Positions 13,246-26,256 of a stretch of 64,000 nucleotides of DNA are shown in pieces. The DNA lies in NCBI RefSeq assembly GCF_964204645.1, contig NC_134025.1, positions 1,989,001-2,053,000 of the forward strand, written 5' to 3'. The DNA comes from Tubulanus polymorphus. Lineage: Eukaryota; Nemertea; Palaeonemertea; Tubulaniformes; Tubulanidae. The translations under genes were made by a program, and so were the position numbers. Every line of letters begins with the position of its first letter. The stretch's first letter is position 1. The notes below the pieces were generated by a model. It saw only the letters and a list, made by a program, of their open reading frames with translations. It was not told the origin of the DNA and searched no databases.

Positions 13246-16200
13246 ACAAAAGGACAATATAACAAAAGACAAAAAGACAATACTCGAGCAAAAAGACAAT
13301 ATAACATGGCATACAACATATACACACCAATATCTAAACAACATATGAATTGTTTAAGTTCGAAAAGAGCAAATCATTTTATGAATTGAATTATTGAAGT
13401 TGTTTTCTTTGTTAATGTTTGGTACCGGTGAGTAAGTGTCGCTGTTTTGTGCGGGACCTGTGCACGAGACTCGTCGCATTCAACATGCGACCAAATTCAT
13501 CACAGTCTTCATTTATAGAATATATGATCACAAACTATTAAATGAGATGTCAGAGATGCGGTTTTGAATAGGAGCAAATGGAACGTGAATCTTAAATCAT
13601 TCTTAGATTATGCGTTCAAACATTTTTGCAAGGAACTCCTGAATGGTACAAAAAATGGATTCTAGAAGTTCAGTTCACCTAGGTGTGGTTATGAAAACAT
13701 AATTCCATATGATAAAAATGTCAAGGCGCTGTGAATATATGAAAAAGCCCTTCGGCGGCGTTATGGCAATTACAGGGATTTTCTCTGATTTCAGAGATCA
13801 CTCAGTTTTTGAGACAGAAGAAAATAACAAAGAGAAATTCGATCAATTTGTGCTTTATTTCGAACAATGCGAATGAATAGATCCAATGTTGGTAGCGCTC
13901 TACACGTACTTGTACATCGATGGTTAGACCCAAGATTCGTACATAAACGAAGCTAAGTTTTGACACACCATACGGACATTATTGAACCTCCACGAGGAAT
14001 ATCAATTCTTTTGAAAATTCGAAGATATTTCTAGTTCATTTTATTTCCCTTGAGCCGTTCTCTGAATATGAATACGTCCAAATGGTAGAATGGTAGCTTC
14101 ATCTAATTCTTAATTATACGTTAGCAAGAAGTGAGTTATACCTCCCATGAGATGTAGAAACCTCGCAGAAACTTTGACATGCTATTGACATATTGCTGAT
14201 GTGATATCAATGTGTCTTGTCACTGTATTAATTGCCAAGTGGTGACCTTCTGCTCCACAATCCTATTATGAGAAGATAATCATACCATATTCTACTGTCT
14301 TTGATGACTTGAATCCAATTTATATTATAACCAGGGGGTTTCGAAGATACTGCACATCTTTTGTTTGGTTTTTGACATTATGACGGTAATTTCTACGCCC
14401 TGTGACGCCCAGCAAACATTCTTAATCTAGAAATGATATGATATAGTCCCGAGTTGACGAAAAGCCATAAAAAAGTCTGCATGCGCTCCGTGTGCCGGTG
14501 TTATACCGGCAATAATCTTGTTAATTTGACGGAGGCTTTTTGTGTTAAAGCTTTCATACAGCCGCACGTACCAGCCTCGAGCATCATAGTTTCATTTAGT
14601 AAAAAGACGAACAGATAATGAAACAGACACAGAATGGGAGCGACAGATCATTGTTCAGTCGCTTCTATGATTGACCGAAGCGCTGAAAAGCAACAGAAGG
14701 CCTTTCAAAGAAACAACTAAACTCATCTCGGAAAAATGTACGCGCAAACAGTATAATCCCTTAATTGCAAGAATTGTCATAAAGGCTTCGACTGAAAATC
14801 TCTGACGATAAAAAAACTGTACTCCGAGAAAAAGAGAGAAGTTCAATAGACAATGGGTTCTTTATACAGTTGCAGTCATTGTAACAAGTAAAATAAAATT
14901 TTCCTGCCGTATCAGTTATAGATCAGTCATCCTCGACGCTGAAACGAACCAACAGGTTTTCGCTGAATATTTACGAACGGATAGGCTTTCAGAAAATCTA
15001 ATTCCGATGATTATTTGACCGCAACACGCCGACGTTTGATGATGACACTGTTTTAGTTGACTGGTCACGTGAATGTAAGAAGATGTGATTAAGGAGAAAT
15101 TGTTATCGTGTTCAATTCCACTTGATCAGTTCATGTTAGATCTCGTAAACCACGTAGGCATGAAGGCGTATGAAGTGATATGTCTTTCATTATACAGTGT
15201 GGCGGCAAAGAGACACCGTATGACATTAAATAATGCTTACTTCATCACACAGCAAGTGTCGTCGCATCACTGATGTAAATTTGAACAGGTAGATCGAGTC
15301 CCTCTGAGACCTGAACCTCATACTGCAAGTGTCAGCTTAGAAGATTGGTGCACCACCAGAAAATCTCCCCTGGGAAATGAACAAGGGTTTGCGGAACGAC
15401 GTCGAAATTAAGAAAAACCAAAGTCTATTCACGAATTCGTCTGTATCCTTATTGCTTGCCTTATTATATCGAAATTAACTGTCATGAGTGATTTGAGTTT
15501 TAGTGCACGGAGCGATGACAGGTGGAGAATGGTGCGTACGAAGCAAGATGCAGATTATCATGAATAGAAGTAATAGATTACAGTTCTGTTATGGCTGCCA
15601 GAAAACAGATTGAAAGCAGTCTCCGAGGCACAGAAGTAAATAACAAGTCAAAGACTTCATAATATGGAGATAATTGCTGTTTGGTGAGATAACAGTTTGG
15701 CAAGTCGAAGCCCTTTGTCATCCGTACAGAAAAAAGAGATTACCCAAGATCGGTGTGTGTACAAAGCTCTATTCTCATCATCGAAGACTCGCCAAATATT
15801 GGACTACTGTGGTTCCTGATTAGTTGCATTTAATAGCTTTCCATCTCCTGATTAAAACATCATCGTCTACAAACGATTTTTTCGCCTACATCTTCGTATC
15901 GCGTGTGCGTCGGGAATTCCTCGATAGGTAAACCATCGATGAAACAACACTCTGCTCAGTCCGTATTCAAACGATGACGTCAAATCCCCCACAATAAAAT
16001 TGAAAATGAAGATTACTTCTATTTTTTCCATTTATCAATGCTGACAATTTTGATCTTGGAATAGGGATTGTGCATCTTACTTATTTGATAGGATGAGTTG
16101 ATTTGCAAACCCACCATCCTTGCTGGGTATAAAACGGCAATGAAAGAATATAGTGAAACTAACCTAGCTCTAAGAAACATTTCTGACTCTATATTCTAAA

Positions 16201-19200
16201 GTTTTATGGTAGGATTTTTTATATTTTCCTCTTAGATAACCTCCGTGGCGCGAGTGTTGAGAGATTGATTGAGAAATATATCAAAATATCAGTATTCGTT
16301 CTCAAAACATTATTTCTTTATCAGGGCATACATATGTATATATACACGATATCCAAACATATCAAAATGAATACAATGCACGAATAACTGAAGATTATAA
16401 ATAAGTCACATCGTTTCCAAAATGAAGGTCTCCTCCTGCGATCCAATATCTAGCCTTGGTTTCCCGCTATCGTTTCTAAGCGGTTTATCAAGTTATGTTT
16501 ACATTACTAATAATGATAGCGAGTTTGGGTTAATCAAACTGAATTGTAATTAGAATGAGTGAGAACAACACATTTTCATGTAGAGACATCGTCGACAGAG
16601 AGATCGCTGAGACTTGATTGAATCTCGCAATAATCCGGCAGCTTCATTTACAATCGGCAGTCCATCACGAAGACCTGTTATATTAGATCTGTACGTCCCT
16701 GAAGGATTTAAACCCTCCCTGACGAGACTGTGTTCCGATGCCTCTCCTAATCTAATCATAAGACGGATGGTCGCTTTATTGTCAATCCCTATTAGAAATA
16801 AACGTCCGGTTAAAATAAAACAGGCCACAACTTCGCTACGATAATTACCGAGGAAGACAAATTAAGCAGCTTTTGTAAGACCTCAGTCAGTCATGGGTTT
16901 GCCGTAACGAAATTACAGAGAAATTGTATCTTCGTAATAAGTTTGAATTATCAGACCTTTGGGATGTCTGGTCCATGTTGATGTTTCGAATATTGTGTTC
17001 TGCGAGCTTAAGATGAAACGCTGAGTCAAATCACCCATCTGTTTTAGATCTTTTGTCGTAGATTATAATTTTTTTTTATTTCCATGTAACAAAGAAAACG
17101 CCAGAGCGATCGTTTTGAATTAGGACTTGTATTTTCCATTCTGCTACCATCAGTACTCTCTCCTCTCTATCTCTCGCTAGTGGTAATTAGCCATTTTTTA
17201 CTACAGTGAACACAGAATTTAATGATTTGTCTGAAGATACTGGTAATCAATACAGAAGAGCATTACAGATAGAAATGTATAACTCCTACTAATAATGTCG
17301 TCATCTCATCTTAATACTGAAAGGCTTACACGCTGTTAATTATACAACCGGAGACGGTCGTATGACGTCTACGAATCATTTCTAATTCCTGCCTTAAAAG
17401 AAAATCTGGTTTACGTTGACAATTTAATCACAGCATGCCGAACCACAAGACAACAGCCCAGCTGACAGTGGGGGATGGTGAACCGGATTATATAAATCTT
17501 ATTAACGCAAGAAAGGTAATCAGATGAACCGCGTGGTATAGGCTTCCGTAATTGGACATTTATAATCTCTCGTAGATTGAGCCGATCAGAAATTACAAAA
17601 TGTCACCTGCGATCGTAAAAAGTCAATGCTTGCATCGAACAACAAAATCCATACCCTTGTAGAATGAAGATTATACACCGAACAATGGATTCTCTGGAAC
17701 AAATCAAAATTCGACTGACATAATCCGGATTATCGCGATATTCTTCATACAGTTTATAACTGCGGCGAAAGTCAATCATAACAACCGATATATGGTTAAA
17801 ACTCACTACAAAGAATTAAAAACGAATTCTAACGAATATTTTAATCTAGAATCAAAAACACGACTTTCCGAACTCTTTATGAGACCAGTTCTTCGTTTGA
17901 AATCTTTTAAATGTGTTGGGTTCTAACGATTATACGTCCGATTGTAGCTACCGGTTATTCTACTAAAACAGTGAATATTCTGATGAGCATCTTTTTAACA
18001 TTATCCCAGTCAAGAGGCACATTATTAGACTGGGTCGATTAGAATACCGGTCTCAGTGATCGTCAACCATAAGACATTAACAGCAGAAATTCTGACCCGA
18101 AGGACTAGACAATGATCTTCATCTGATAAACCACAAACCACACCCTAACACAATCACCGCTCTAACCTATTAAACACTGTCTCAAAGGAAATACAATAAA
18201 GTGCAAGATCATTAGCAATAAAATAACGAATATTATTTATAAGTATAAGTGGCTCGATAGATGATGTATTATGAAAAAATTCATCGACAATTTTATTAGA
18301 ATCAAATTGTGACGATTCCCAGGTACCCCGTTAGTAGACATTGTCGCATTGAGTAGCACTGGCGCGTCATGGGTTCTTTAACACCCATCAATAAATTATG
18401 AGGTTATATTAATCTATTTTCTTTCATTTGATTTTTCACTTGTAAATACCCACCCGGTTCAAACTCCCTCATGACTCTACGACGACAAGAGGATTTCTAG
18501 AGTCCATGGACATTTGGATTATACAACATAACAAATGCTCCATCTTTAATTGTAAGGGTTACCGAGGACCACACCCGAGATGTATAAGATTACATTGATA
18601 TGAACGGAAAATTAGCCCGGGTTGATGGAATCTGTATAGTATATCTATACCCGATTAGCCTTACATCTTCACAGGTATTTAGGGATTTCTTACATGACAA
18701 TACAGCAATCTCTTAATCAATCAGCGGATGTATTTCATATTATCACCGCTGTTAGATATATCTATATCTTACCCGCCTCGTATATGAGATATTGATAACT
18801 CATCTCCTCAGACATTTATAGAGCAATATCTCAAAAGTTTTGAAAATAGCCATCGATACATTTTGGCAATGACGAATTCCAACTCGTCTCAGTGTCTGAT
18901 TAGGTCCAAAAACCCACACGCGTACTATAGGTATTCTTTACAGTATTCACTTTTCACCTCTAGCACTTTGGATAGATCGTGTGGTTGGAGTCGGTGGTTA
19001 GATCATCCAGTTACAGCCTCAGTCCCGTCCAACAGTTCAGGGTTACGGCAGCAGAAAACCTTAAATATTGGTAACAAGCGATGCGTTCAAATATTTCTTA
19101 CGCACCACAATTGCGTGTTTAAAGTTTTCCAATGGAAGCTGATCCAAGTAATCAATACATAAAGACTGAAGGCGGTAGAATCCAGTTTCATCTGTTTGAA

Positions 19201-22200
19201 GGTTTTTCTCACTACGATATAATCATCTGTATGTATATGCATACTGCAACGACGCACAGGAGACATTCTTCATTTGATAATTGATGATTATAGGCGAAGA
19301 AAGCTCGATTGCCAGTAGATACGCACGTAGAAGACATTCGTGAAGTATTTTAGAAAAGAACCTTCGGATACGTGCGTCGTAATCTTCTTACATCAAACAG
19401 AATGATGTAAAGACAACCTTTTATGTATCAATGGCGAGGTGGAGTTCAGTAATAGCCGCAAGTCATTCGGAGAAAGCTGAAGAATTTAAGTAGAGAACAT
19501 GTGTATCTCATCCTTCAGGATATTTACTTTATAGATACGCTGAAATTATTGTATATCATCAATGCAATAGATTTGAGATAGAATCTTTATAGTTATCCTA
19601 GCAAATACCCGCCAACAGCATGGGTAGAAATCGCTGAAATGCAGTAACGTCACTGATGTACGTGATGCTATTTCTCGGGGTTTTGATTGAACATTGAAAA
19701 ATATCAAGCCCTTAGGACTTTCTACGCATATCCGCGGTAATGTTTATATATAACAACATTGACAGACGGAAGAAAAGTACAAACATTTCCTCGCCACCGT
19801 CAATCATATCAATCATATCAATCATATCTATATGATTGATATATTTTGTATTTGTATAGTTTGATATTTTGTTTAAATCGAAGAAAACGAACAAATTCAT
19901 TACATTTCACGATTCAGGGCAACAATATTTCTCAAAAGGTCACTGAAAACCTGACCATAGAATATATGATAGTTCATGATCGTGTTACACGGAGCAGCAC
20001 CTGCTGATATGAAATAGTTCGGAAAAACGAACTACAGTCTGTTCTGCTGTCGATTTGATGTGATCGATCGATTATTCCAAATATGAATAACATGAATTAA
20101 AAAAAAACGAAAAGCAAATGAAAAGATTCGGGTATAATAATAATGACAAGGTCGGTGAACACAATAAACAGCGCATTGACGTCGCATAAACCGCAAGTTA
20201 TTCCCGAGATCTGAGAGATTTTCTTAAAGAGCGTCGAGGGATGCATCAATTATCGGATGACTGAAGAGACCTATTAACACTAAGCGAGTCACGTCAAACT
20301 TATCTCGATTCCACAAAGACAACTGTACCGTTATATCGAGTTATGCCAAATTGACTTCTTACAATCGTAATCAGAGAACGCGACAAGCACGCCGATTTGC
20401 TTTTACATCCCGATAATTTCCATTGGACGTTATTGACAAGAAAGGCGGAACAGTTCTCGTGTTATCTGATGTGGCAGCAAATATGCTCCGTGCGACTTCA
20501 GTTGATAAACGACGACAGTTTAACGACTTGTCAATAAGTAGCAATTTCCTTGAGCCGCAGTCACCGGAAGGCTTTGTTTAGAAAGCGAACATCGCGGCGT
20601 CCGTCGAGACCGATCTCTCAAGGAACCGAACGTGAAACTTGAAAGATAACTTGTCACTCAAATCAGTCAGCGATGAATCGCGGCTGAAGATCAATTACAA
20701 AATGATTAATAATCCATTCTCTGTAATTGGATATTAATCGCAAGCGAAATAACTATTTAAAGAGAAAAGAAATGAACACCTTTTATTTATACGCTGATTA
20801 TAATATAATGTTTGATGCTTGTATCTGATTGAATAATTATTTTGAAAATTTTTTTAAATTATTTCCAAAAATTAGTTGAAGAAAGTAAAATCGAGCCTGT
20901 TAGGTTTCGACTCTTGTTCTTGTAGCAATACTGGATGTCGAAGTTTCGTAATACAACGTGTTAGAAATTATAAAAATATTTAAAAAAAAGACAAAAACCA
21001 TTCAGACTTGACATCGATCATCCATTCACTCATATTTCATCAGTTCCATTGAGAATGCTTCCACGTCCACCAATTTCAACGCGGCTTCACTTAAAACTAA
21101 AATCTTTGTTTTGTAACTGAACTCCTTGGTTTTGTCACGTAAAAACAGGTCTCGGAGGCTCGACAAAACGTGTGCCATCAAGCGCAGTCAATCATCTGTA
21201 TAAAAGGCAAGAATGCGCGGGAGAAAACTGGTCCCATCGGACCAAATTAAAGTCAAACACGCCAGTCACACGCCTATATTATTAATCCATTGATCAAAGC
21301 AAAAGCAATCGCCATTATCTGGCGCTCATTACCCGCATTTCTGTTAACAACCTACACAGAACGTTCTTATGTCCACAAATAATGATTGCTGAAGCGTCGC
21401 GTGTTGATAAGACAGCGCAGCCAACATCAGTTCACATCTACCGTTCATAATTGAAAAATCCATTTAAAAAATTAACTCAAATACGTCTCGCGTCGTCCAG
21501 GGATTTACTGACAATTAAGAAACGACTGATAATGTTTAACGCTGAAAAAGTGTCATAATATTTAACTATCATCTCATTTCAGTCACAAGGGGTGGTTTTG
21601 ATAGTTGCGTTTAGCAAAGAATTACGTTCATATACAAAACGAGATGAAATCTTTATCAAATCCGTTATATTCTAATACACGTGAATAATTCTCAATTTCT
21701 TCATCGTTGTTGGGTTTTTATTTTAGATTTCTTGTACGGATGGATGGAAATATCGTTCTATATTTAGGACATTACATGTACATCACTTTCTCACAGTATG
21801 TGTATATATGAATATAGGTATCTATTTATCTGTCTGGCGAGCAGACGATAGCGGCGGTGGCGGCGGCGCGTTGAAGTTCCGTCTATCAATAAATAACGTC
21901 CCTTCAACGATATAAACATGAACCGAATTATAAACTACGATTGATTTACATTAAGAGTCATTTACATTATTCGCAAAACCAAATAGTAATTAGAGTCGTC
22001 ATCGGATGAGTCGTCACGTTACTGAACTCGTGTATATTTTTTTAGGTCTCAATTTGTATTTCTAATTCAATTTACTAAGTGTATATAAGTCTTCATTTGG
22101 ATAATGACCGTCCAAACTACGACTTCTTACTATCCAAGTTGGATTTAACTGAACACATTTTGCGTTCAATTCTATCCGGCCGTTAATTTACTGATTAGAA

Positions 22201-24490
22201 TAGTCATCGCATAAATTCACATCAATCGGACTCCGAAGTCAAAGTCAAGCATTGTCTGTGGAAAAATGACTCAATAGTTAATACATGTATATGCAGAAAG
22301 CGGCATACACGATGAAAGACAAAAAATAAAAACATACATTTGCATAATAATGCTTGAGTTATTTTTAATTCTTTCCTCATGACAAAAACGTCTGTTTAGC
22401 ATTTCACTTTCGTTCACGCGAATCCAAACCTAACCACGAGTAGCACTAAAGAACGGCGTAACATTGTTCATAAATGTTTCAAACTCAAAGAAAATAGCTT
22501 CCACGCAACGCAGTGCGCAGAATTATGAAGAAGGAGGCACTTGAAAGTTGCGGTGAATACAACTATTGACAACTTCCAATTATGCTCGCACTCAAACAAT
22601 TTAAGATCAGCTGGTTGCCTCCAGAAAATGCACTTCAGCACTGGTAGCCTCTTCAACTGGGTATAAACGGTAGACGCTGAAGCCACTAATTGGAAAGTGT
22701 CATTTGAATTATTAATCTGTGGAGATATTGAAACTATCATGTTTTTTAAAATTCATTTGCCGCGGCAAAACGGATGAGACCATCTTCACATATACGCACG
22801 TATCAGAAAAAGCTTGAGATGTTAATGGATAAATTGCCCCGTTTTGCCAGCATAAAAACCAATAACTTCAACTGAATATTATTAGAATAACACAGCTGAA
22901 ACTGACAACTAATTAAATCCAAATAAATTCTGCATTTATTTTCTAGATTTTATCGCGTTAGGATAAACAGAATTTTGAATGAAATTCTCGATATCGTTTT
23001 AGAATACAGACTCTACCGACTGTATTGTAGCAAGAATTGGGAAATGATGCACCGTTATATATATATATACGTATATATGACGGGTGATGGTGGATAGCGC
23101 TGGTGATGTTCAATGTCTGAGGTTTCGAATCCGCGGGGGAGGAAGGCTTCGATTGTTTTAGTTAGTGTTAATTTGGGCTGGGAAGCACGTGTATAAAATC
23201 TTTATCTTATCGTGTTCCAATTTTGTTTTTGTTTTATCGGTTTTCACCAGAGAGATGATTATGAACATTTTATACAACGCTTGTGTGATCTTCATTAACG
23301 ATTGAACCTGAAAGAGAAATAACAACAACTGAGTGACTGCCTTCAATACAATAATCTCGCATTGTGCGACATAGCGAGATTATTGTTTTGGTTCTGAAAT
23401 CAATTTTGAGTAAATCATCAATCTTCTCGAGAAAACCTAAACCATCGACTCGAACTGAAAATGATTATTTGTTTAAATTAGATTGATCGGCTCTTCAATA
23501 ATTGTTCGCGTTGTTCAATAAACAAGGGCAACATGCGCTACTATTTTCATTGGGAGTATAAACAGTCTTCTTTTCATTACAATAAAACCGTCAAATCGAA
23601 AAACCCACAAAATTCGAATTCAGTCAATGAATATAAGAGTCGGTTACAGACAATGAATTCCGGCCATCAATAACTCGAATTCGACAGTTGAATCTTGTAG
23701 CAATAAAACAAACGAAAGGAAACTCTCATCGTATTCGGCGAGAGCAGATACATCTTTCATTATTTGCCTGTCGACGTGACAACAGAGTGCGACATTATAA
23801 TCGACGACAAAAACTTATAAAATTTGTTGAATCAGGACTCGGCCGCGCGCGCGCATTATCGCTGATATTCTACAGTCACTCTGCGATGAAATGGATTGTG
23901 AAATATACCTTTCATCAATCTACTGAACCGAATACAGCGACAAGCGAACTTCCTTCCGAATTCATCATCGGCAAACACAACCATATTCAAAAAGAGTTCT
24001 GCGAGGCGTCAGTCTGTTTGATTTATCCATAGACTCTTCGTTTTAGAGTCCACGATTTATCCACGATTTAACTAAATGCGTGAATGTCTTTCCAGAGACG
24101 ATATCTACGAATTTACGTCCGGAACAAAAGATAAGAGGGCTAGATTATATTTTTTGTCTCGATCGTATGCGAAACAGGTGAAATTCGACGCTTCAGCAGA
24201 AATTTAATCCTTTTATTCACGCGACAACGACAGAAAAATCTACATAATTCTTCAACTAACATCTCCGGGCAAGATAAAAGAATATTTCATAGACAATATA
24301 AACCGAGATGGCTTATCGCGCGACCAGACCGGCCGAGACACGTGCCATCTCCCAGTACTCGTCACACCAAGGAAGTGTGGTAAACCGGTAGATAATTACT
24401 GCGGTTTCATCTTGAGTATTCGTCATTAGAGTGGTCACTGCAAGGTTTTATCTTCCCATGAGACACGGCTGACCCGGGTCACGGGAAATG
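13246..24490. other. long gene-free stretch
   Basis: No supported gene in about 11 kb. Open frames here (for example 18863-19162 plus, 99 codons; 23688-24032 plus, 114 codons; the overlapping pair at 16550-16844) have no recognisable family and no splice partners. A TATA-like GGTATAAAACGGC at about 16125 has no convincing ORF behind it. Simple repeats include (TA)n around 23058-23080 and three copies of CAATCATAT at 19801-19827. It could be regulatory or intronic DNA of a neighbouring gene. Confidence 0.45.
23349..23385. repeat. short perfect hairpin
   Basis: CAATAATCTCGC (23349-23360) is followed after 13 nt by its exact reverse complement GCGAGATTATTG (23374-23385). It could form a 12-bp stem. 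No function can be assigned. Confidence 0.6.
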
Positions 24491-24500
24491 TATATAAAAC
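24490..24500 (+). promoter_or_regulatory. TATA box candidate
   Basis: GTATATAAAACGGCC forms a good TATA element in a stretch that also contains GGTCACGGG. It lies about 150 nt upstream of a short ORF with a signal-peptide-like start (24641). Without that ORF being real, it is only a motif. Confidence 0.35.
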
Positions 24501-24640
24501 GGCCAGAAACCTGTTCTTCATTTAGAATCATCATCATTTGTGTTGAAAAAATTCGCCAATTTTACGGATCCGTTTTGAATTTATGAGAAAATAAAGATTC
24601 ACGTGTATGCATGACTCCTTTTATTAGCTACAGTTGGAAA

Positions 24641-24757
24641 ATGCCAAACTTAATATCTAGTATAGTTTTTCTAGTTATTACTTGGGAAAGCAGTATCCAT
24701 TTTATTGAATCGGCTACGTGCGCTGGGCTGCGACGGAACCACTCACTACTCGTGTAA
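24641..24757 (+). CDS. uncertain short ORF with signal-peptide-like N-terminus
   Basis: ATG at 24641 opens a 38-codon frame starting MPNLISSIVFLVITW, a hydrophobic segment resembling a secretion signal, followed by ESATCAG. It lies 150 nt behind a TATA box and ends at TAA 24755. A second open frame (about 24721-24927) continues directly in another register with a hydrophilic Thr/Glu-rich protein ending in TGA, so a one- or two-base shift would join them. This could be a small secreted peptide gene, a decayed one, or chance. No family is recognised and no splice sites are evident. Confidence 0.2.
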   Translation: MPNLISSIVFLVITWESSIHFIESATCAGLRRNHSLLV

Positions 24758-24927
24758 CTCCAGAGACTTCTCCCACCGCAATAAAGCTATTTACCGACTT
24801 CATTCAAATTCAATTTCGCTACTTGGAAGAGACCACTGAGGAAACCGGGAAAGTGCCAGGAAACAGCAATAATGGACAAGATGGCAAGGTTACCATTAGC
24901 GACAGGAACCCGATGTATATCAAGTGA

Positions 24928-26201
24928 TCTTACACCTCAACGCTTAAGTGATGTCTACCTAATATTTTTGAATCTACCTAGAAATATTGACAGCAGCGAA
25001 GACAAGTGGTCCTAGTAGCAACTGAAATCAATTAATGGCTAATTCACAGGGAACGGTACCGGTCTTATTTCACTTCTCATTTCAAGTGCACTTTTGAAAT
25101 GTTTGTAAGGCATGATTCGCATGATGAAATTTTAATGCACTCTTGTATTTTTATTGAGAGTCCGATCATAAACAGCCGTATTTCTGAATATTCAAATGAT
25201 GGAGATTAAGCAAGAATGTATTTTTGTTGTCAGACGATTTAAAGTAAAAATAATTTTCACATGTTCCTTCAATGAAATCTGTATTCAGATGCCATCAATT
25301 GGGGCACGGGACGCAAAGCAGTGACTGTGCGGCCTCATTCATCCAACTGTAGATGGCGCCAGCTTACGGATCCAAGAATTTATATACGGACATATAGAAA
25401 GCGGACAATTCGGTCTCAATCTATCAACCAATTTATTTACGTTCACTTGCATAGTCTAAGAGCCTACATTCTGAGAACCAGATTAACATTCAGACAAATC
25501 AGCAATAAATGTCTTGGTAAAAGTGCAGATCCGCACCTCTCGTGATTGACGCAATCTACTGAATGACAGTATCCAGGCTAAATCTTTCTAGTGAAGATAT
25601 ATTAGAATCAACCAATGGCAATGTACTGAATTGCTGATGACATTTTGAATCTGAAACAATGATATTTAATGTAATTGATTGAACCGTTTACGCGGAGAGG
25701 TGCAGATCTTCACTTTTACCAATGTCTTTCAATAATCATTTTTCAATGTCGGCATCCTGGACCCAGTTCAACAGTATACTGTTAAAACTTGGAGTCTAAG
25801 GTGAAAGGATTGGAAAATGAACTAATGTTGATTCTATACAACTGCAGAACTAAGTCCTGTAGTTTGGTATTATGAAGAATAAAAAAACATCCAATGTAAG
25901 CAGTTTAGAGAACTGTGAGTGATTTTAGTCTTAAACCCGTTTTTTAAAACATATATCTAACAATCAACAACAGATCGAAATTAAAATGTATCCGATGAAT
26001 TTTAAACTCTGGCACTGAATTTCATCACATATAAAATATGTAAAACAAATATAATCTGTACAATATACATCACGTAATAGTAAATCTATGTTTTTAAGTA
26101 TTTCAAAAATATTTGATAATTGAGACGATATAATGGAAATATTTGAAGCTGTATCATGCAATATTTATGTCATGTCATATAAACATATTCAGTATAGCAC
26201 C
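24928..26201. other. intergenic stretch with one MITE-like inverted repeat
   Basis: Nothing gene-like was found between the uncertain ORF and the 3' end of the acetyl-CoA synthetase gene, apart from the inverted repeat at 25512-25724. Confidence 0.5.
25512..25724. mobile_element. MITE-like element with about 30-bp terminal inverted repeats
   Basis: The left end TTGGTAAAAGTGCAGATC... (25514-25542) is mirrored by the right end ...GATCTTCACTTTTACCAA (25692-25722) with three to four mismatches over about 29 bp, enclosing about 150 bp of AT-rich sequence without an open frame. The size and arrangement fit a non-autonomous DNA transposon. No superfamily is assigned. Confidence 0.5.
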
Positions 26202-26207
26202 TTTATT
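26202..26207 (-). terminator. polyadenylation signal of the acetyl-CoA synthetase gene
   Basis: TTTATT on the plus strand reads AATAAA on the minus strand, 50 nt downstream of the TAA at 26257. It is the first canonical signal after the stop. Confidence 0.65.
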
Positions 26208-26256
26208 TCTATAGCATGAAAACTCTCTCTCCTGAGAGAAGAGGAACTTTCCCGAT

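Noticed and set aside
16120-16240. TATA-like GGTATAAAACGGC suggesting a promoter
   Set aside because: No ORF with coding character or splice donor follows within several hundred bases.
23095-23136. Possible tRNA gene (GATAGCGCTGG ... GGTTTCGAATCC)
   Set aside because: The B-box has an extra base, no acceptor stem pairs, and there is no anticodon arm. At most a decayed tRNA-like fragment.
23688-24032. 114-codon plus-strand frame
   Set aside because: No family resemblance, no neighbouring exons and no signal or membrane segment. Not called.
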